Assembly (NCBI RefSeq): GCF_000516555.1
Contig: NZ_AZSJ01000007.1
Coordinates: forward strand, 1,245,179-1,309,178
Direction: 5' to 3'
Length of the DNA: 64,000 nucleotides
Source of the DNA: Afipia sp. P52-10
GTDB taxonomy: Bacteria > Pseudomonadota > Alphaproteobacteria > Rhizobiales > Xanthobacteraceae
The notes under the pieces were generated by a model. That model made no database searches. It was given only the letters and a program-made list of their open reading frames with translations, and had not been told where the DNA came from. Made by a program: the position numbers and the translations under genes. Every line of letters starts with the position of its first letter. The stretch's first letter is position 1. Of the stretch, positions 9,709 to 18,944 are shown piece by piece.

Positions 9709-10074
9709 ATGAAAATTCCTGGTCCGGATCATCCCATCACGATCACGCCCAATCCGCGGCGGGTTCGCGTCATTGTCGCAGGCAAGGTCGTCGTCGATAC
9801 GACCTCGGCGCTTGAGCTGAGAGAGGCGTCCTACCCGGTCGTGAATTATGTTCCACGCAAGGACACCGACATGTCCTTGCTCACGCCGACCGATCACACG
9901 ACCCATTGCCCCTACAAGGGCGACGCGAGCTATTTCACGATCGCGATCGATGGCAAACCGCAGGACAACGCGGTCTGGAGCTACGAGAAACCGTTTCCCG
10001 CCATGGCCGCGATCGCAGGATATCTCGCCTTTTATCCGAACAAGGTCGACAGGATCGAAGAACTTCCTGCCTGA
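9709..10074 (+). CDS. DUF427 domain protein
   Basis: 121 aa. DUF427 proteins are small beta-rich proteins of unknown function, common in alphaproteobacteria. The signature is visible as RVRVIVAGKVVVDT near residue 20, VVNYVPRKD near residue 45, and THCPYKGDASYFTI followed by NAVWSYEKPFP. The ATG follows a strong aggaggcacc site. It is divergent from bolA, with 65 bp between the starts, so both promoters share that spacer. Confidence 0.92.
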   Translation: MKIPGPDHPITITPNPRRVRVIVAGKVVVDTTSALELREASYPVVNYVPRKDTDMSLLTPTDHTTHCPYKGDASYFTIAIDGKPQDNAVWSYEKPFPAMAAIAGYLAFYPNKVDRIEELPA

Positions 10075-10206
10075 CCAGCGTCGTTTGGACCAGCATCAAT
10101 TGGCCGTTCCCGAAGTGTTCGAGCGAAGCAGGCCGCGCGTCGCCCGAAGCTGAAAAGCGCGCCGAACTGGCGGAGCTTCGGGCTCCGGTTCTGAGCCGGC
10201 AGTGCG

Positions 10207-12423
10207 CTAGCGGTCCACATCCCCCCGCATATAGGCGGGGAACCAGTGTTCGAAGGCTTGCCTGAGCGCAGCGACCTCGACCGGCTGCTCGCCGGCGGCG
10301 GCCAAAGTCGTACCACCAGTCGTACCGATGCGCTGGCCTCGCACGCCGGCCGCCTTCGCGGCCGCAAGCACGGCATCGGCCTGGTCGGCTGCAACGGTCA
10401 CCAGATAACGCGCCTGGTCCTCGCCGAACCACCACGCATGCGGCGGAAGGGAAGCCGCTCCTGCCTCGAGCACGGCGCCGATGTCCCCTGCCAGGGCCAT
10501 CTCCGCTAGCCCGATCAGCAAGCCGCCATCGGAAAGGTCATGAGCGGCGGTCGCCGAGCCAGCCGTGATCAGTCCGCGCACGAAATCACCATTGCGCTTT
10601 TCGGCTGCGAGATCGACCGGCGGCGGAGCCCCCTCTTCCCGGCCGCAGACGTCGCGCAGGTAGATCGACTGGCCGAGCCAGCCCTGGGTATCGCCCACCA
10701 GAAGGATCACGTCCCCGGGCCGCTTGAACGCCAGCGTCGCGGACTTGGTAAAGTCGTCGAGCAGACCGACACCGCCGATGGTCGGCGTCGGCAGAATGCC
10801 ACGGCCGTTGGTTTCGTTGTAGAGCGAGACGTTGCCGGACACGACGGGGAAGTCCAGCGCAGAGCACGCAGCCGAGATACCACGCAGGCAGCCGACGAAC
10901 TGGCCCATGATCTCGGGCCGTTCGGGGTTACCGAAGTTCAGATTGTCGGTCAGCGCCAGCGGCTTGCCGCCGACGGCGGTGATATTGCGCCAGGCTTCCG
11001 CGACCGCCTGCATGCCGCCTTGATAAGGATCGGCCTCGCAGTAGCGCGGGGTCACGTCGGCAGTCAGCGCCAGCCCCTTCGGTCCGTCCAGCACGCGCAC
11101 CACCGCGGCATCGCCGCCCGGCCGTTGCACCGTGTTGCCCAAGATGACGTGATCGTATTGCTCCCACACCCAGCGGCGCGAGCACATATCCGGCGAGCCG
11201 ATCAGCTTCAGCAGCGCTTCCGCATTGGACAGCGGCGGCTTTACATCCTGCGGCTTGATTTCCGGCAGCTTCGGCGAATCCACAAACGGCCGATCGTAGA
11301 CCGGCGCCTCGTCGCCGAGTTCCTTGATCGGCAGGTCGGCCATCACGTCGCCGCCATGCTTGACGACGAAGCGCTTGCTCGGCGTCGTGTAGCCGACGAT
11401 GGCAAAGTCGAGGCCCCACTTGCGGAAGATCGCTTCGGCCTCGGCCTCCTTCTCGGGCTTCAGCACCATGAGCATGCGCTCCTGGCTCTCCGACAGCATC
11501 ATCTCGTAGGCACTCATGCCGGTTTCGCGCGTCGGCACCTTGTCGAGGTCGAGATCGACGCCGAGGTCGCCCTTTGCGCCCATCTCCACCGCCGAACAGG
11601 TGAGACCCGCAGCGCCCATGTCCTGGATCGCGATCACGCAATCCTTGGCCATGATTTCCAGACACGCCTCAAGCAGCAGCTTTTCGGCGAACGGGTCGCC
11701 GACCTGCACGGTCGGGCGCTTCTCCTCCGACGCGTCGTCGAATTCCGCCGACGCCATGGTGGCGCCATGGATGCCGTCACGACCGGTCTTCGAGCCGAGA
11801 TAGACGATCGGCATGTTCACGCCGGATGCAGCCGCATAGAAAATCTTATCGCTTTCGGCGAGCCCCACGGCCATCGCGTTGACCAGGATGTTGCCGTCAT
11901 AGCGGGTGTGGAAACGCACCTGGCCGCCGACCGTCGGCACGCCGAACGAATTGCCGTAGCCGCCGACACCCGCGACCACGCCCGACACCAGATGCCGGGT
12001 CTTGGGATGCGAGGGCGCACCGAAGCTCAGCGCGTTCAGGCAGGCGATCGGCCGTGCACCCATGGTGAACACGTCGCGCAGGATGCCGCCGACGCCGGTA
12101 GTCGCGCCCTGGTATGGCTCGATGAAGCTCGGGTGGTTGTGGCTCTCCATCTTGAAGACGACCGCAAGGCCATCGCCGATGTCGATCACGCCGGCGTTCT
12201 CGCCCGGCCCTTGGATCACCCAGGGCGCTTTCGTCGGCAGCCCGCGCAGATGGATGCGCGAAGACTTGTAGGAACAGTGCTCGTTCCACATGGCCGAGAA
12301 GATGCCGAGTTCGGTGAAACTGGGCACACGGCCGATCAGCTTCAGGATGCGCTCGTACTCGTCCGGCTTCAGGCCGTGGCTGGCGATCAGGTCGGGGGTG
12401 ATGGCGGGTTCATTGCGGCTCAT
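10207..12423 (-). CDS. purL: Phosphoribosylformylglycinamidine synthase subunit PurL
   Basis: 738 aa, the small-type PurL used with separate PurQ and PurS. It converts FGAR to FGAM with ATP and ammonia channelled from PurQ. Seen in order are the N-terminal [12 protein letters not shown] motif, [13 protein letters not shown], the SHNHPS block, [10 protein letters not shown], a second AIRS-like half with [11 protein letters not shown], and [12 protein letters not shown] near the C-terminus. It lies on the same strand as purC-purS-purQ but is separated from purQ by 2.9 kb of other genes. Confidence 0.98.
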   Translation of the reverse strand: MSRNEPAITPDLIASHGLKPDEYERILKLIGRVPSFTELGIFSAMWNEHCSYKSSRIHLRGLPTKAPWVIQGPGENAGVIDIGDGLAVVFKMESHNHPSFIEPYQGATTGVGGILRDVFTMGARPIACLNALSFGAPSHPKTRHLVSGVVAGVGGYGNSFGVPTVGGQVRFHTRYDGNILVNAMAVGLAESDKIFYAAASGVNMPIVYLGSKTGRDGIHGATMASAEFDDASEEKRPTVQVGDPFAEKLLLEACLEIMAKDCVIAIQDMGAAGLTCSAVEMGAKGDLGVDLDLDKVPTRETGMSAYEMMLSESQERMLMVLKPEKEAEAEAIFRKWGLDFAIVGYTTPSKRFVVKHGGDVMADLPIKELGDEAPVYDRPFVDSPKLPEIKPQDVKPPLSNAEALLKLIGSPDMCSRRWVWEQYDHVILGNTVQRPGGDAAVVRVLDGPKGLALTADVTPRYCEADPYQGGMQAVAEAWRNITAVGGKPLALTDNLNFGNPERPEIMGQFVGCLRGISAACSALDFPVVSGNVSLYNETNGRGILPTPTIGGVGLLDDFTKSATLAFKRPGDVILLVGDTQGWLGQSIYLRDVCGREEGAPPPVDLAAEKRNGDFVRGLITAGSATAAHDLSDGGLLIGLAEMALAGDIGAVLEAGAASLPPHAWWFGEDQARYLVTVAADQADAVLAAAKAAGVRGQRIGTTGGTTLAAAGEQPVEVAALRQAFEHWFPAYMRGDVDR

Positions 12424-12785
12424 GGCCTGCTGTTTATGCGAGAGAGCCTGCGAGCGAAAGGCTCAAATTGGCGGATTTCACGGCGGAATCCCGAGAATCA
12501 GGCCCGTGTCGCCGAAGCCCCGCTGCGAACGGCCAGCGAGGCTTCTGGCAGCCACTGGCGCCCGATCCCCTTCCTCCCCAAAGGAGGGCCATGGGAGCCC
12601 GTTAAGGGTGTTTTAGCCTCCCGGGAACGGGGCCGCGGCGGACCTGCGTGGCAAATCCCCGTCGGCTGCGCCAATCCGCGCCAGCCCCGTGTTGCACCCA
12701 GGGCCCAACACCTCTTAAGACAAGGCCCTCTTAAGACAAGAACTTCCAAGACACTCCAGCAAAAGCCGAACAACAGGAGAGATGT
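12424..12785. other. Spacer between purL and the thioesterase gene
   Basis: 362 bp divergent spacer holding both promoters. I see no gene in it. The only structure found is a tandem 14-base duplication, cctcttaagacaag at 12711..12724 and 12727..12740, shortly before the thioesterase ribosome-binding site. Confidence 0.5.
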
Positions 12786-13256
12786 GTGAGCGTGGTTCCG
12801 AAAGATGCAGTCGCCCGCCACGACGGGGCGGTCCAGGCGACCTCAGGCGAATTCGCCGGCTGGTGGACCTGGACTCGCGACCGTTTCGAGACGGCGAACG
12901 GACCCTTCTGGCACCACGACGAAGGCGACCGGATCAAATGCGCCTTTCGGGTCGAGAAGAAGCACATGAACGGCAGCGGTGCAGTGCATGGCGGCTGCCT
13001 GATGACCTTTGCCGACTATTGCCTGTTCGCGCTGAGCAACAAGGTACTGCTGGACGCGCGCGGGGTCACCCTGTCGTTCTCCTCCGAGTTCATCGATGCG
13101 GTCTATGAGGGCGAACTGGTGGAAGGCACGGGCGAGGTGGTCCGTGCCGGCCGCTCGATCGTGTTCATGCGCGGCATGCTGTCGTCAGCCGGCCGGCCGG
13201 TCCTCAGCTTCTCCGGCACTGTCAAGCGCATCAATGCCCCTCGCAAGCCGGTTTGA
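12786..13256 (+). CDS. PaaI-like hotdog-fold thioesterase
   Basis: 156 aa. PaaI-type thioesterases hydrolyse acyl-CoA thioesters. The hotdog core is recognisable: HMNGSGAVHGGCLMTFAD carries the HGG motif and is followed by the long central helix, then strands ending in GRSIVFMRGMLSSAGRPV and FSGTVKRI. The start is GTG, preceded by caggagaga. The kinase gene begins 15 bp downstream on the same strand, suggesting an operon. Substrate not predictable. Confidence 0.86.
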   Translation: MSVVPKDAVARHDGAVQATSGEFAGWWTWTRDRFETANGPFWHHDEGDRIKCAFRVEKKHMNGSGAVHGGCLMTFADYCLFALSNKVLLDARGVTLSFSSEFIDAVYEGELVEGTGEVVRAGRSIVFMRGMLSSAGRPVLSFSGTVKRINAPRKPV

Positions 13257-13271
13257 ACCGGCATCGATGCC

Positions 13272-14117
13272 ATGAGAGATCTCCGCACCACCGATCAGCA
13301 AAACCCCTTTTCACCCTATCTGAAGCGGTGGGCACTGACGCCAGATGGCGATCCCATCACCACCCCGCGCGCCGGCCTTCTGCCGGTGCTGCGCGACGGC
13401 GAACCGGCAATGCTGAAGGTCTCGACCGAACCCGAAGAAGGCTTCGGTGCGCGCCTGCTGGCCTGGTGGGGTGGCGATGGCGCCGCGCGCGTGCTGGCGC
13501 TCGAAGACAACGCATTGCTGTTGGAACGCGCAACCAACGGACGGGCGTTGTCCCATCTGGTGCGCGAGGGCCGGGACGACGAAGCGACCCGCATCACCTG
13601 CCGTGTCATCGAACGGCTTCATGCACCAAGGCCGGGCCCGCTGCCAGACCTCATTCCCCTCACCCAGTGGTTCCGTGATCTCACCGATGCCTCACCGGAT
13701 GGCCTGCTCGGACGGGCCAAGCAACTGGCCATCGGCATGCTCGGCCAGCAAACCGACATCCGGCCGCTGCATGGCGACATCCACCACGACAACATCCTCG
13801 ATTTCGGCGAACGCGGCTGGCTGGTCATCGATCCGAAGCGACTGATCGGCGACCGTGTGTTCGATTACCTCAACGTGTTCGGCAACCCGGACTTGAAAAG
13901 CGCGGCCGATCCGACGTTGTTCGAACGCCGCCTTGCCACCATCGCCGAAGTCGCCCGCCTGGACCGCAAACGGCTGCTGCAATGGCTCCTCGCCTGGAGC
14001 GGCCTTTCGGCGATATGGTGCATCAACGACAAGGTGGATGGCGACGTCACCGACCCGGATCGGCTCGCAATCGACCTGAAGGTCGCAGAGCTTGCAGCCG
14101 CCGAACTTGATCGCTGA
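13272..14117 (+). CDS. APH(6)/hydroxyurea-type phosphotransferase
   Basis: 281 aa kinase-fold protein of the streptomycin 6-phosphotransferase (StrB-like) / hydroxyurea kinase family. The catalytic loop LHGDIHHDNILDF and the following metal-binding segment WLVIDPKRLIGDR, then FDYLNVFGNPD, match the APH(6) layout closely. Chromosomal homologues of this family are frequent in soil bacteria and most have no tested resistance role, so I call the family and not a resistance phenotype. It is probably co-transcribed with the upstream thioesterase. Confidence 0.88.
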   Translation: MRDLRTTDQQNPFSPYLKRWALTPDGDPITTPRAGLLPVLRDGEPAMLKVSTEPEEGFGARLLAWWGGDGAARVLALEDNALLLERATNGRALSHLVREGRDDEATRITCRVIERLHAPRPGPLPDLIPLTQWFRDLTDASPDGLLGRAKQLAIGMLGQQTDIRPLHGDIHHDNILDFGERGWLVIDPKRLIGDRVFDYLNVFGNPDLKSAADPTLFERRLATIAEVARLDRKRLLQWLLAWSGLSAIWCINDKVDGDVTDPDRLAIDLKVAELAAAELDR

Positions 14118-14119
14118 CG

Positions 14120-14153
14120 AAGCTGCTCGCGATTAAGGCTTCTCGAGCAGCTT
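14120..14153. terminator. Hairpin between two convergent genes
   Basis: Ten-base perfect arms aagctgctcg / cgagcagctt with a 14-base loop, lying over the kinase stop region and the last codons of the minus-strand Bug gene. It could end transcripts from both sides, but there is no T-run. Confidence 0.35.
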
Positions 14154-15086
14154 GCGGAACTTCTCGATCTCGTCCGGCACCAGCTTGGCGATAAACGCCT
14201 GCGTCTGCTCCTCGGCAGACGGCACCACCGATGACAGGTCGGCGAAGCGCTTCGTCACCGCCTCGGTTGCAAGCGCCTTGCGCGCGGTGTCGTTCAGCTT
14301 GGCGATGACCGCCTTCGACGTGCCTTTCGGTACGAACAGCGCGTTCCAGCCCTGCGACTCGAACTCCGGCAATCCGGCTTCCACCGCCGTCGGCACGTCG
14401 GGGAGCGACGGCAGCCGCACCGTCGAGCCGGACACGATCCCGTTCACCTGCTTGCTGAGGATCGCCCCCGAGAGCGACGTCGCGGTGTCGCAAACGCCGT
14501 CGATCTGCCCGCCTATCAGGTCGTTCAGCGCCGGCCCCGCGCCACGATAGCCGACCAGCGTCGCCTCGATACCGGCGGCCTTCACGAAGGTCTGGCAGAT
14601 CAGGTAGTTCGACGAGCCGATCCCCGCATGGCCGAGCGTCACCTTGCCCGGATTGGCCTTAGCGTAGGCGATGAAGTCCTTCAACGTCTTCGCCGGAAAA
14701 TCCTTCCTTAGCGCGATCAGGCCGAACGTCTTCGCAACCATCCCCACCGGGATGAAGGAGTCCGGCGTGAAGCTCAGGTCGTTATAGATCGTATAGGTTG
14801 CGGCATTGGTGCCCGCATTGCCGATAGCGATGGTGTAGCCGTCCGGCTCGGCCCGTGCAGCGCGTGCAAGCGCAGTCGAGCCGCCAGCGCCGGCGACGTT
14901 CTCGTTGACGATCCGCTGGCCGATGATGGTCCCCATCTGATCGGCGACCACGCGCGCGATCACATCCGAGGTGCCGCCGGCCGCGAACGGCACGATCATG
15001 GTGATTGGACGGGTCGGATATGAACCTTGCGCGAAAGCAGCCGCCGGAAGCAGACACAGCAAGAGCGCAGCGCGAAAGAACAGCAT
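14133..15086 (-). CDS. Second TctC/Bug family substrate-binding protein
   Basis: 317 aa. I chose the ATG at 15086 because it follows gggggagatc and opens a clean signal peptide (MLFFRAALLLCLLPAAAFA, cleavage before QGSYPTRP). A longer frame to 15311 would run into purQ. Bug landmarks are PITMIVPFAAGGTSDVIAR, the NVAGAGG loop and GHAGIGSSNY. It lies on the minus strand between purQ and purL with no TctAB partner. Ligand unknown. Confidence 0.9.
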   Translation of the reverse strand: MLFFRAALLLCLLPAAAFAQGSYPTRPITMIVPFAAGGTSDVIARVVADQMGTIIGQRIVNENVAGAGGSTALARAARAEPDGYTIAIGNAGTNAATYTIYNDLSFTPDSFIPVGMVAKTFGLIALRKDFPAKTLKDFIAYAKANPGKVTLGHAGIGSSNYLICQTFVKAAGIEATLVGYRGAGPALNDLIGGQIDGVCDTATSLSGAILSKQVNGIVSGSTVRLPSLPDVPTAVEAGLPEFESQGWNALFVPKGTSKAVIAKLNDTARKALATEAVTKRFADLSSVVPSAEEQTQAFIAKLVPDEIEKFRKLLEKP

Positions 15087-15282
15087 GATCTCCCCCGTTT
15101 CTGAACCGCGCGTTTCGCCGCGCATGGTCCGAAACCGCACTATGCAGCGCGACCGCGAGGGAGAGCAAGCCGGCAAGCGCGTGATGACGCACGCCCCCAA
15201 CCCGAGGAAAGGCACATACTTCGTCAGCGCGGCGAAATATCTCTCCAATTGGAAAATTTGAAAGGCTGTTCGATATGAGCGA

Positions 15283-15984
15283 TCAAGCCGCGCGCTTGAG
15301 GTGCTCCGCAAGACCAGCGAACAGCCCGCGTCCGTCGGTGCAGCCCATGATGTCTTCGACGTGATTCTCGGGATGCGGCATCATGCCGAGCACATTGCCC
15401 TTTTCGTTGACAATGCCGGCGATGGAGTTGGTCGCACCGTTGATGTTCGAGGTCTCGCCGAGTTCACCTTCGGGCGAGCAGTAGCGATAGAGCACCCGCC
15501 CCTCGCCTTCGAGCCGCTTCACAGTCTCTTCGTCGGCCTCGTAATTCCCTTCGCCATGGGCCACGGGCACGCGGATTACCTGTCCCGCATTGTAGCCGCG
15601 CGTGAACGGCGAATCCGAACGCTCCACCCGCAGATGCACATCCTTGCAGATGAACTTCAACTTCTCATTGCGCATCAGCACGCCTGGCAGCAGACCAGAT
15701 TCACACAGAATCTGGAAACCATTGCAGACGCCGAGCACGAGGCCACCCTTGGCGGCATAGGCTCGCACCGCATCCATCACCGGCGAGCGCGCTGCGATCG
15801 CGCCGCAGCGCAGGTAGTCGCCATAGGAAAACCCGCCGGGCACCACCACCAGGTCGGTCCCCGCCGGCAATGCCGTCTCGGCGTGCCAAACCATCGCCGC
15901 GTCGCGCCCCGAGACGAGCTTGAGCGCACGCGCCATATCGCGTTCACGATTGATGCCAGGGAAAACCAGAACGGCGGATTTCAT
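15283..15984 (-). CDS. purQ: Phosphoribosylformylglycinamidine synthase subunit PurQ
   Basis: 233 aa class I glutamine amidotransferase that supplies ammonia to PurL. The nucleophile elbow is in [13 protein letters not shown] (cysteine), with [13 protein letters not shown] before it and the catalytic His-Glu pair in [11 protein letters not shown]. Length is typical. It is 68 bp downstream of purS on the same strand. Confidence 0.97.
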   Translation of the reverse strand: MKSAVLVFPGINRERDMARALKLVSGRDAAMVWHAETALPAGTDLVVVPGGFSYGDYLRCGAIAARSPVMDAVRAYAAKGGLVLGVCNGFQILCESGLLPGVLMRNEKLKFICKDVHLRVERSDSPFTRGYNAGQVIRVPVAHGEGNYEADEETVKRLEGEGRVLYRYCSPEGELGETSNINGATNSIAGIVNEKGNVLGMMPHPENHVEDIMGCTDGRGLFAGLAEHLKRAA

Positions 15985-16052
15985 ATGTAACGGATCTTTC
16001 CACTGAGCGTGGTGGGGTGCTGAAGCCGGCCCCCACCTTCGGGATCATGCCC

Positions 16053-16295
16053 TCAGCCCACCACCTCGACGCGATAGTTCTCGATCACCGTGTTGGCGAG
16101 CAGCTTGTCGGCGGCCTGCTTCAGCACGGCCTCAGCTTTGGCCTTGTCGATCGCCGCCAATTCGATGTCGAACACCTTGCCCTGCCGGACACTCGCGACG
16201 CCATCGACGCCGAGCGACTTCAGTGCCCCCTCAATGGCCTTGCCCTGCGGGTCCAGGATGCCCGACTTCAAGGTGACGGTCACACGCGCTTTCAT
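16053..16295 (-). CDS. purS: Phosphoribosylformylglycinamidine synthase subunit PurS
   Basis: 80 aa, the standard PurS length. PurS bridges PurQ and PurL in the FGAM synthase complex. The protein opens MKARVTVTLKSGILDPQGKA and contains GVASVRQGKVFDIEL, both typical. The start at 16295 lies two bases after the purC stop, so the genes are tightly coupled. Confidence 0.96.
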   Translation of the reverse strand: MKARVTVTLKSGILDPQGKAIEGALKSLGVDGVASVRQGKVFDIELAAIDKAKAEAVLKQAADKLLANTVIENYRVEVVG

Positions 16296-16297
16296 CG

Positions 16298-17065
16298 TCA
16301 GCCCTTCACCAGCACCGGGCCCGCACCCGCGGGGCGATCGTTGTCGGGATAGATGCCAAGCCGCTTGGCAACTTCCGTGTACGCCTCCAATAGCCCGCCG
16401 AGATCGCGACGGAAGCGATCCTTGTCGAGCTTCTCGTTCGACTTGATGTCCCACAACCGGCAGGAGTCCGGCGAGATCTCGTCGGCAACGACGATGCGCA
16501 TCATCTCGTTCTCGAACAAGCGGCCGCATTCCATCTTGAAGTCGACGAGACGGATGCCGATGCCGAGGAAAAGGCCGGAGAGGAAGTCATTGACGCGGAT
16601 CGCCAGCGCCATGATGTCGTCGATCTCCTGCGGCGTCGCCCAGCCGAACGCGGTGATGTGCTCTTCGGACACCATCGGGTCGTTGAGCTGGTCGTTCTTG
16701 TAGTAAAATTCGATGATCGAACGCGGAAGCTGGGTGCCCTCCTCGATGCCGAGGCGCTGCGACAGCGAGCCTGCCGCCACATTGCGCACCACAACCTCGA
16801 GCGGAACGATCTCCACCTCGCGAATCAGCTGCTCACGCATATTGAGGCGGCGGATGAAGTGGGTCGGCACGCCAATGTCGTTCAGATGCTGGAAGACGTA
16901 TTCCGAAATCCGGTTGTTGAGGACACCTTTGCCCTCGATCACCTGGTGTTTCTTGGCATTGAACGCGGTGGCGTCGTCCTTGAAATGCTGGATCAGGGTG
17001 CCGGGCTCCGGGCCCTCATACAGAACCTTTGCCTTGCCTTCGTAAATGCGACGCCGACGGCTCAT
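16298..17065 (-). CDS. purC: Phosphoribosylaminoimidazole-succinocarboxamide synthase
   Basis: 255 aa SAICAR synthetase joining CAIR to aspartate with ATP. Motifs are [41 protein letters not shown] and [10 protein letters not shown], then [13 protein letters not shown] placed the start at 17065 ([10 protein letters not shown]) because relatives I recall begin there. An in-frame ATG at 17095 would add ten residues and has a ggag 11 bases upstream, so it cannot be excluded. First gene of purC-purS-purQ. Confidence 0.95.
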   Translation of the reverse strand: MSRRRRIYEGKAKVLYEGPEPGTLIQHFKDDATAFNAKKHQVIEGKGVLNNRISEYVFQHLNDIGVPTHFIRRLNMREQLIREVEIVPLEVVVRNVAAGSLSQRLGIEEGTQLPRSIIEFYYKNDQLNDPMVSEEHITAFGWATPQEIDDIMALAIRVNDFLSGLFLGIGIRLVDFKMECGRLFENEMMRIVVADEISPDSCRLWDIKSNEKLDKDRFRRDLGGLLEAYTEVAKRLGIYPDNDRPAGAGPVLVKG

Positions 17066-17417
17066 TGGGATGTACCGTGTGTTGTTGAAGTCCATGGAAT
17101 GGGCTTGCTCCGCTTTGTGGACACAACTCGCGGCGGAGCTGCCGCGAAAGGCCCGTATCAGGGAAACGAAACGCGAACTGGCCTTGGCGGCAACCTAGCC
17201 GATTGGCCCCGTCAGTACAATCGATTGGCGGCATTTTCCCGCGACTTACGTGGCCCTGCTTGGGCCTCCTGATGGCAACCGCCAATCAACCTGGATGGTG
17301 CCCAAATGGGCGGATGGAGGTCGCCCGCTGCTGCGACCTTTGCAACGGTTGCCGAAGTCACCGGAAACCTTATATGGAGAGCGCCTATTCTGCCCCTCCA
17401 TCCATGGACTGAGATAT
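17066..17417. other. Divergent spacer between purC and the zeta-subunit gene
   Basis: About 350 bp without a convincing gene. It must hold the promoters for the purC operon and the downstream gene. I could not identify a riboswitch or a clear operator in it. Confidence 0.4.
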
Positions 17418-17741
17418 ATGACGACTTTCGACAAGCGCGAGGAAGCCTTCGAGAAAAAGTTCGCCCTCGACGAGGAGCTGAAGTTCAAGGCGGAAGCGCG
17501 GCGGAACCGGCTGCTCGGGCTATGGGTCGCAGAAAAGCTCGGATTGAGCGGTGATGCGGCGACGGCCTACGCCAAGGAAGTGGTCGCGGCTGATTTCGAG
17601 GAATCCGGCGACAATGACGTGCTGCGGAAGGTCGCGAAGGATCTGGCGGCCAAGGGTATCGAGCTCACGGACGTCGAAATCCGCACCAAGATGAATGAAT
17701 TCCTGGCCGAGGCTGTCGCCCAGGTGAAGGCGGGCCAGTAA
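17418..17741 (+). CDS. F1-ATPase inhibitor subunit zeta (DUF1476)
   Basis: 107 aa. This alphaproteobacterial family inhibits ATP hydrolysis by F1-ATPase by inserting its N-terminal helix into the enzyme. The conserved opening TTFDKREEAFEKKFALDEE is present from residue 2, followed by RNRLLGLWVAEKLGL and the AYAKEVVAADFEE block. The ATG at 17418 was chosen because the family begins there; the upstream in-frame extension is not family-like. Confidence 0.94.
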   Translation: MTTFDKREEAFEKKFALDEELKFKAEARRNRLLGLWVAEKLGLSGDAATAYAKEVVAADFEESGDNDVLRKVAKDLAAKGIELTDVEIRTKMNEFLAEAVAQVKAGQ

Positions 17742-17891
17742 ACCCACGCGTATTTGGCCGCGGCGAGGCCATTCGGTCGTTCACGTCGCAGTTCCTCCTG
17801 CGGATTGTCATCGCCCGTCGGCCAGCTCCGGCCGTTGGCGATGGCAACAAGCGGCGACGTCAACGCGGCTTAGTCTCAGACACCGGAAGCG

Positions 17892-18275
17892 TTATTTCAG
17901 GGTGATGACAAAGCTCGTCTGCCCGTTGATGGTGTAACCTTCGACCTGCTGGCCGTAGGGCTGACGACCGATATTGACGGTGCTGCTGATCGATTCGATC
18001 CGGCAGTCTTTTGCAACCACCTCGCGCAGCAGATCGCACTCCCGGGCCGCGGCCTCATAGACCAACCGCTTGCCGCGATCGCGCAGCTTCTGAGCATCCT
18101 CGCTCTCGTTGGTCGGCCCCGGCAGAAAGACGTTGATCGAGGACTGCACCCGCACGCTCCCCTCCTGCCGCGGTCCGGCCGGGTCGCCGAACACCCGCGG
18201 CACTAGCGGCTGAGCTGAGGCAACCGTCGCCATCGCGACAGATGCCGTAGCCATCAGAATCATCGTCTTGATCAC
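17892..18275 (-). CDS. Small secreted protein of unknown function
   Basis: 127 aa starting at a GTG preceded by ggaggacgacc. Residues 1-21 form a signal peptide ending in ASA before QPLVPR. The mature part has charged helices (AQKLRDRGKRLVYEAAARE), two cysteines flanking a loop (ECDLLREVVAKDC), and a C-terminal strand pair. The layout faintly recalls SIMPL-domain proteins but I would not assign that. It lies 141 bp after cyanase on the same strand; a role with it is not supported. Confidence 0.7.
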   Translation of the reverse strand: MIKTMILMATASVAMATVASAQPLVPRVFGDPAGPRQEGSVRVQSSINVFLPGPTNESEDAQKLRDRGKRLVYEAAARECDLLREVVAKDCRIESISSTVNIGRQPYGQQVEGYTINGQTSFVITLK

Positions 18276-18416
18276 GGTCGTCCTCCAGGAAGCACCCGCA
18301 AGGGGCCCGGCGGCAATCCTAACCACGACAGCTTGCAGAGCGACGAAGGCCACGGCCAAAACCTGGGCATGGCGCTTTAGGGAGCATTAACCCCAAGCGC
18401 CATGCAGGCTGAGGGT

Positions 18417-18905
18417 TCAGCCTTCCTTGAAGCCATACTCCGGCACGTTACCGGTGGCGCCATAGTACTTGTAGGGAAGGAACTTGCCCGACATGGTGAT
18501 CTTGACGCGATCGCCCTTCGGGTTCGCCAGCCGCTCCATCGCGAAATCGAAGTCGATGGCCGACATGATGCCGTCGCCGAACTCCTCTTCAATCAACGCC
18601 TTCCAGGCTGGTCCGTTCACCATCACCATCTCGTAGAAGCGATAGATCAACGGATCGGTCGGCGGCATCGGCGTGCCCTCTCCGCGCATCGGCACCTCGT
18701 TGAGCATGGCAATCTCGGCCTTCGAGAGACCGAACAGTTCGCCGGCATTCGCCGCCTGCGGCTTCGTCAATTTCATCTGGCCGAGGATAGCCCCGACGAT
18801 CAGCACCTCGGAATAGCCGCCGATGCTGGTGCAGATGTGCTTCCACGACCAGCCCTTCTCGCGCTTGATGTCGAGAAGCTTTTCGGTGAGGTCGCTGCGT
18901 TTCAT
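18417..18905 (-). CDS. cynS: Cyanate hydratase (cyanase)
   Basis: 162 aa. Cyanase converts cyanate and bicarbonate to ammonia and CO2, as a decamer. The N-terminal helix-turn-helix-like domain (residues 1-75) is followed by the catalytic C-terminal domain. The catalytic triad aligns as R89 and E92 (YRFYEMV) and S115 (GIMSAIDF), each seven residues below the E. coli numbers R96, E99, S122. The ATG follows aaggagaactctc. It lies 39 bp after the transporter ATPase and is the last gene of a four-gene module with a sigma-54 promoter. No carbonic anhydrase gene is adjacent. Confidence 0.97.
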   Translation of the reverse strand: MKRSDLTEKLLDIKREKGWSWKHICTSIGGYSEVLIVGAILGQMKLTKPQAANAGELFGLSKAEIAMLNEVPMRGEGTPMPPTDPLIYRFYEMVMVNGPAWKALIEEEFGDGIMSAIDFDFAMERLANPKGDRVKITMSGKFLPYKYYGATGNVPEYGFKEG

Positions 18906-18944
18906 GAGAGTTCTCCTTGATGAATGATGCGGATGGCAAGCCGG

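Noticed and set aside
10540-12789. Very long open frame (about 750 codons) on the plus strand opposite purL
   Set aside because: It is the antisense shadow of a high-GC gene: rich in Arg/His/Asp/Ala, with no family motif, while the minus strand encodes a complete PurL.
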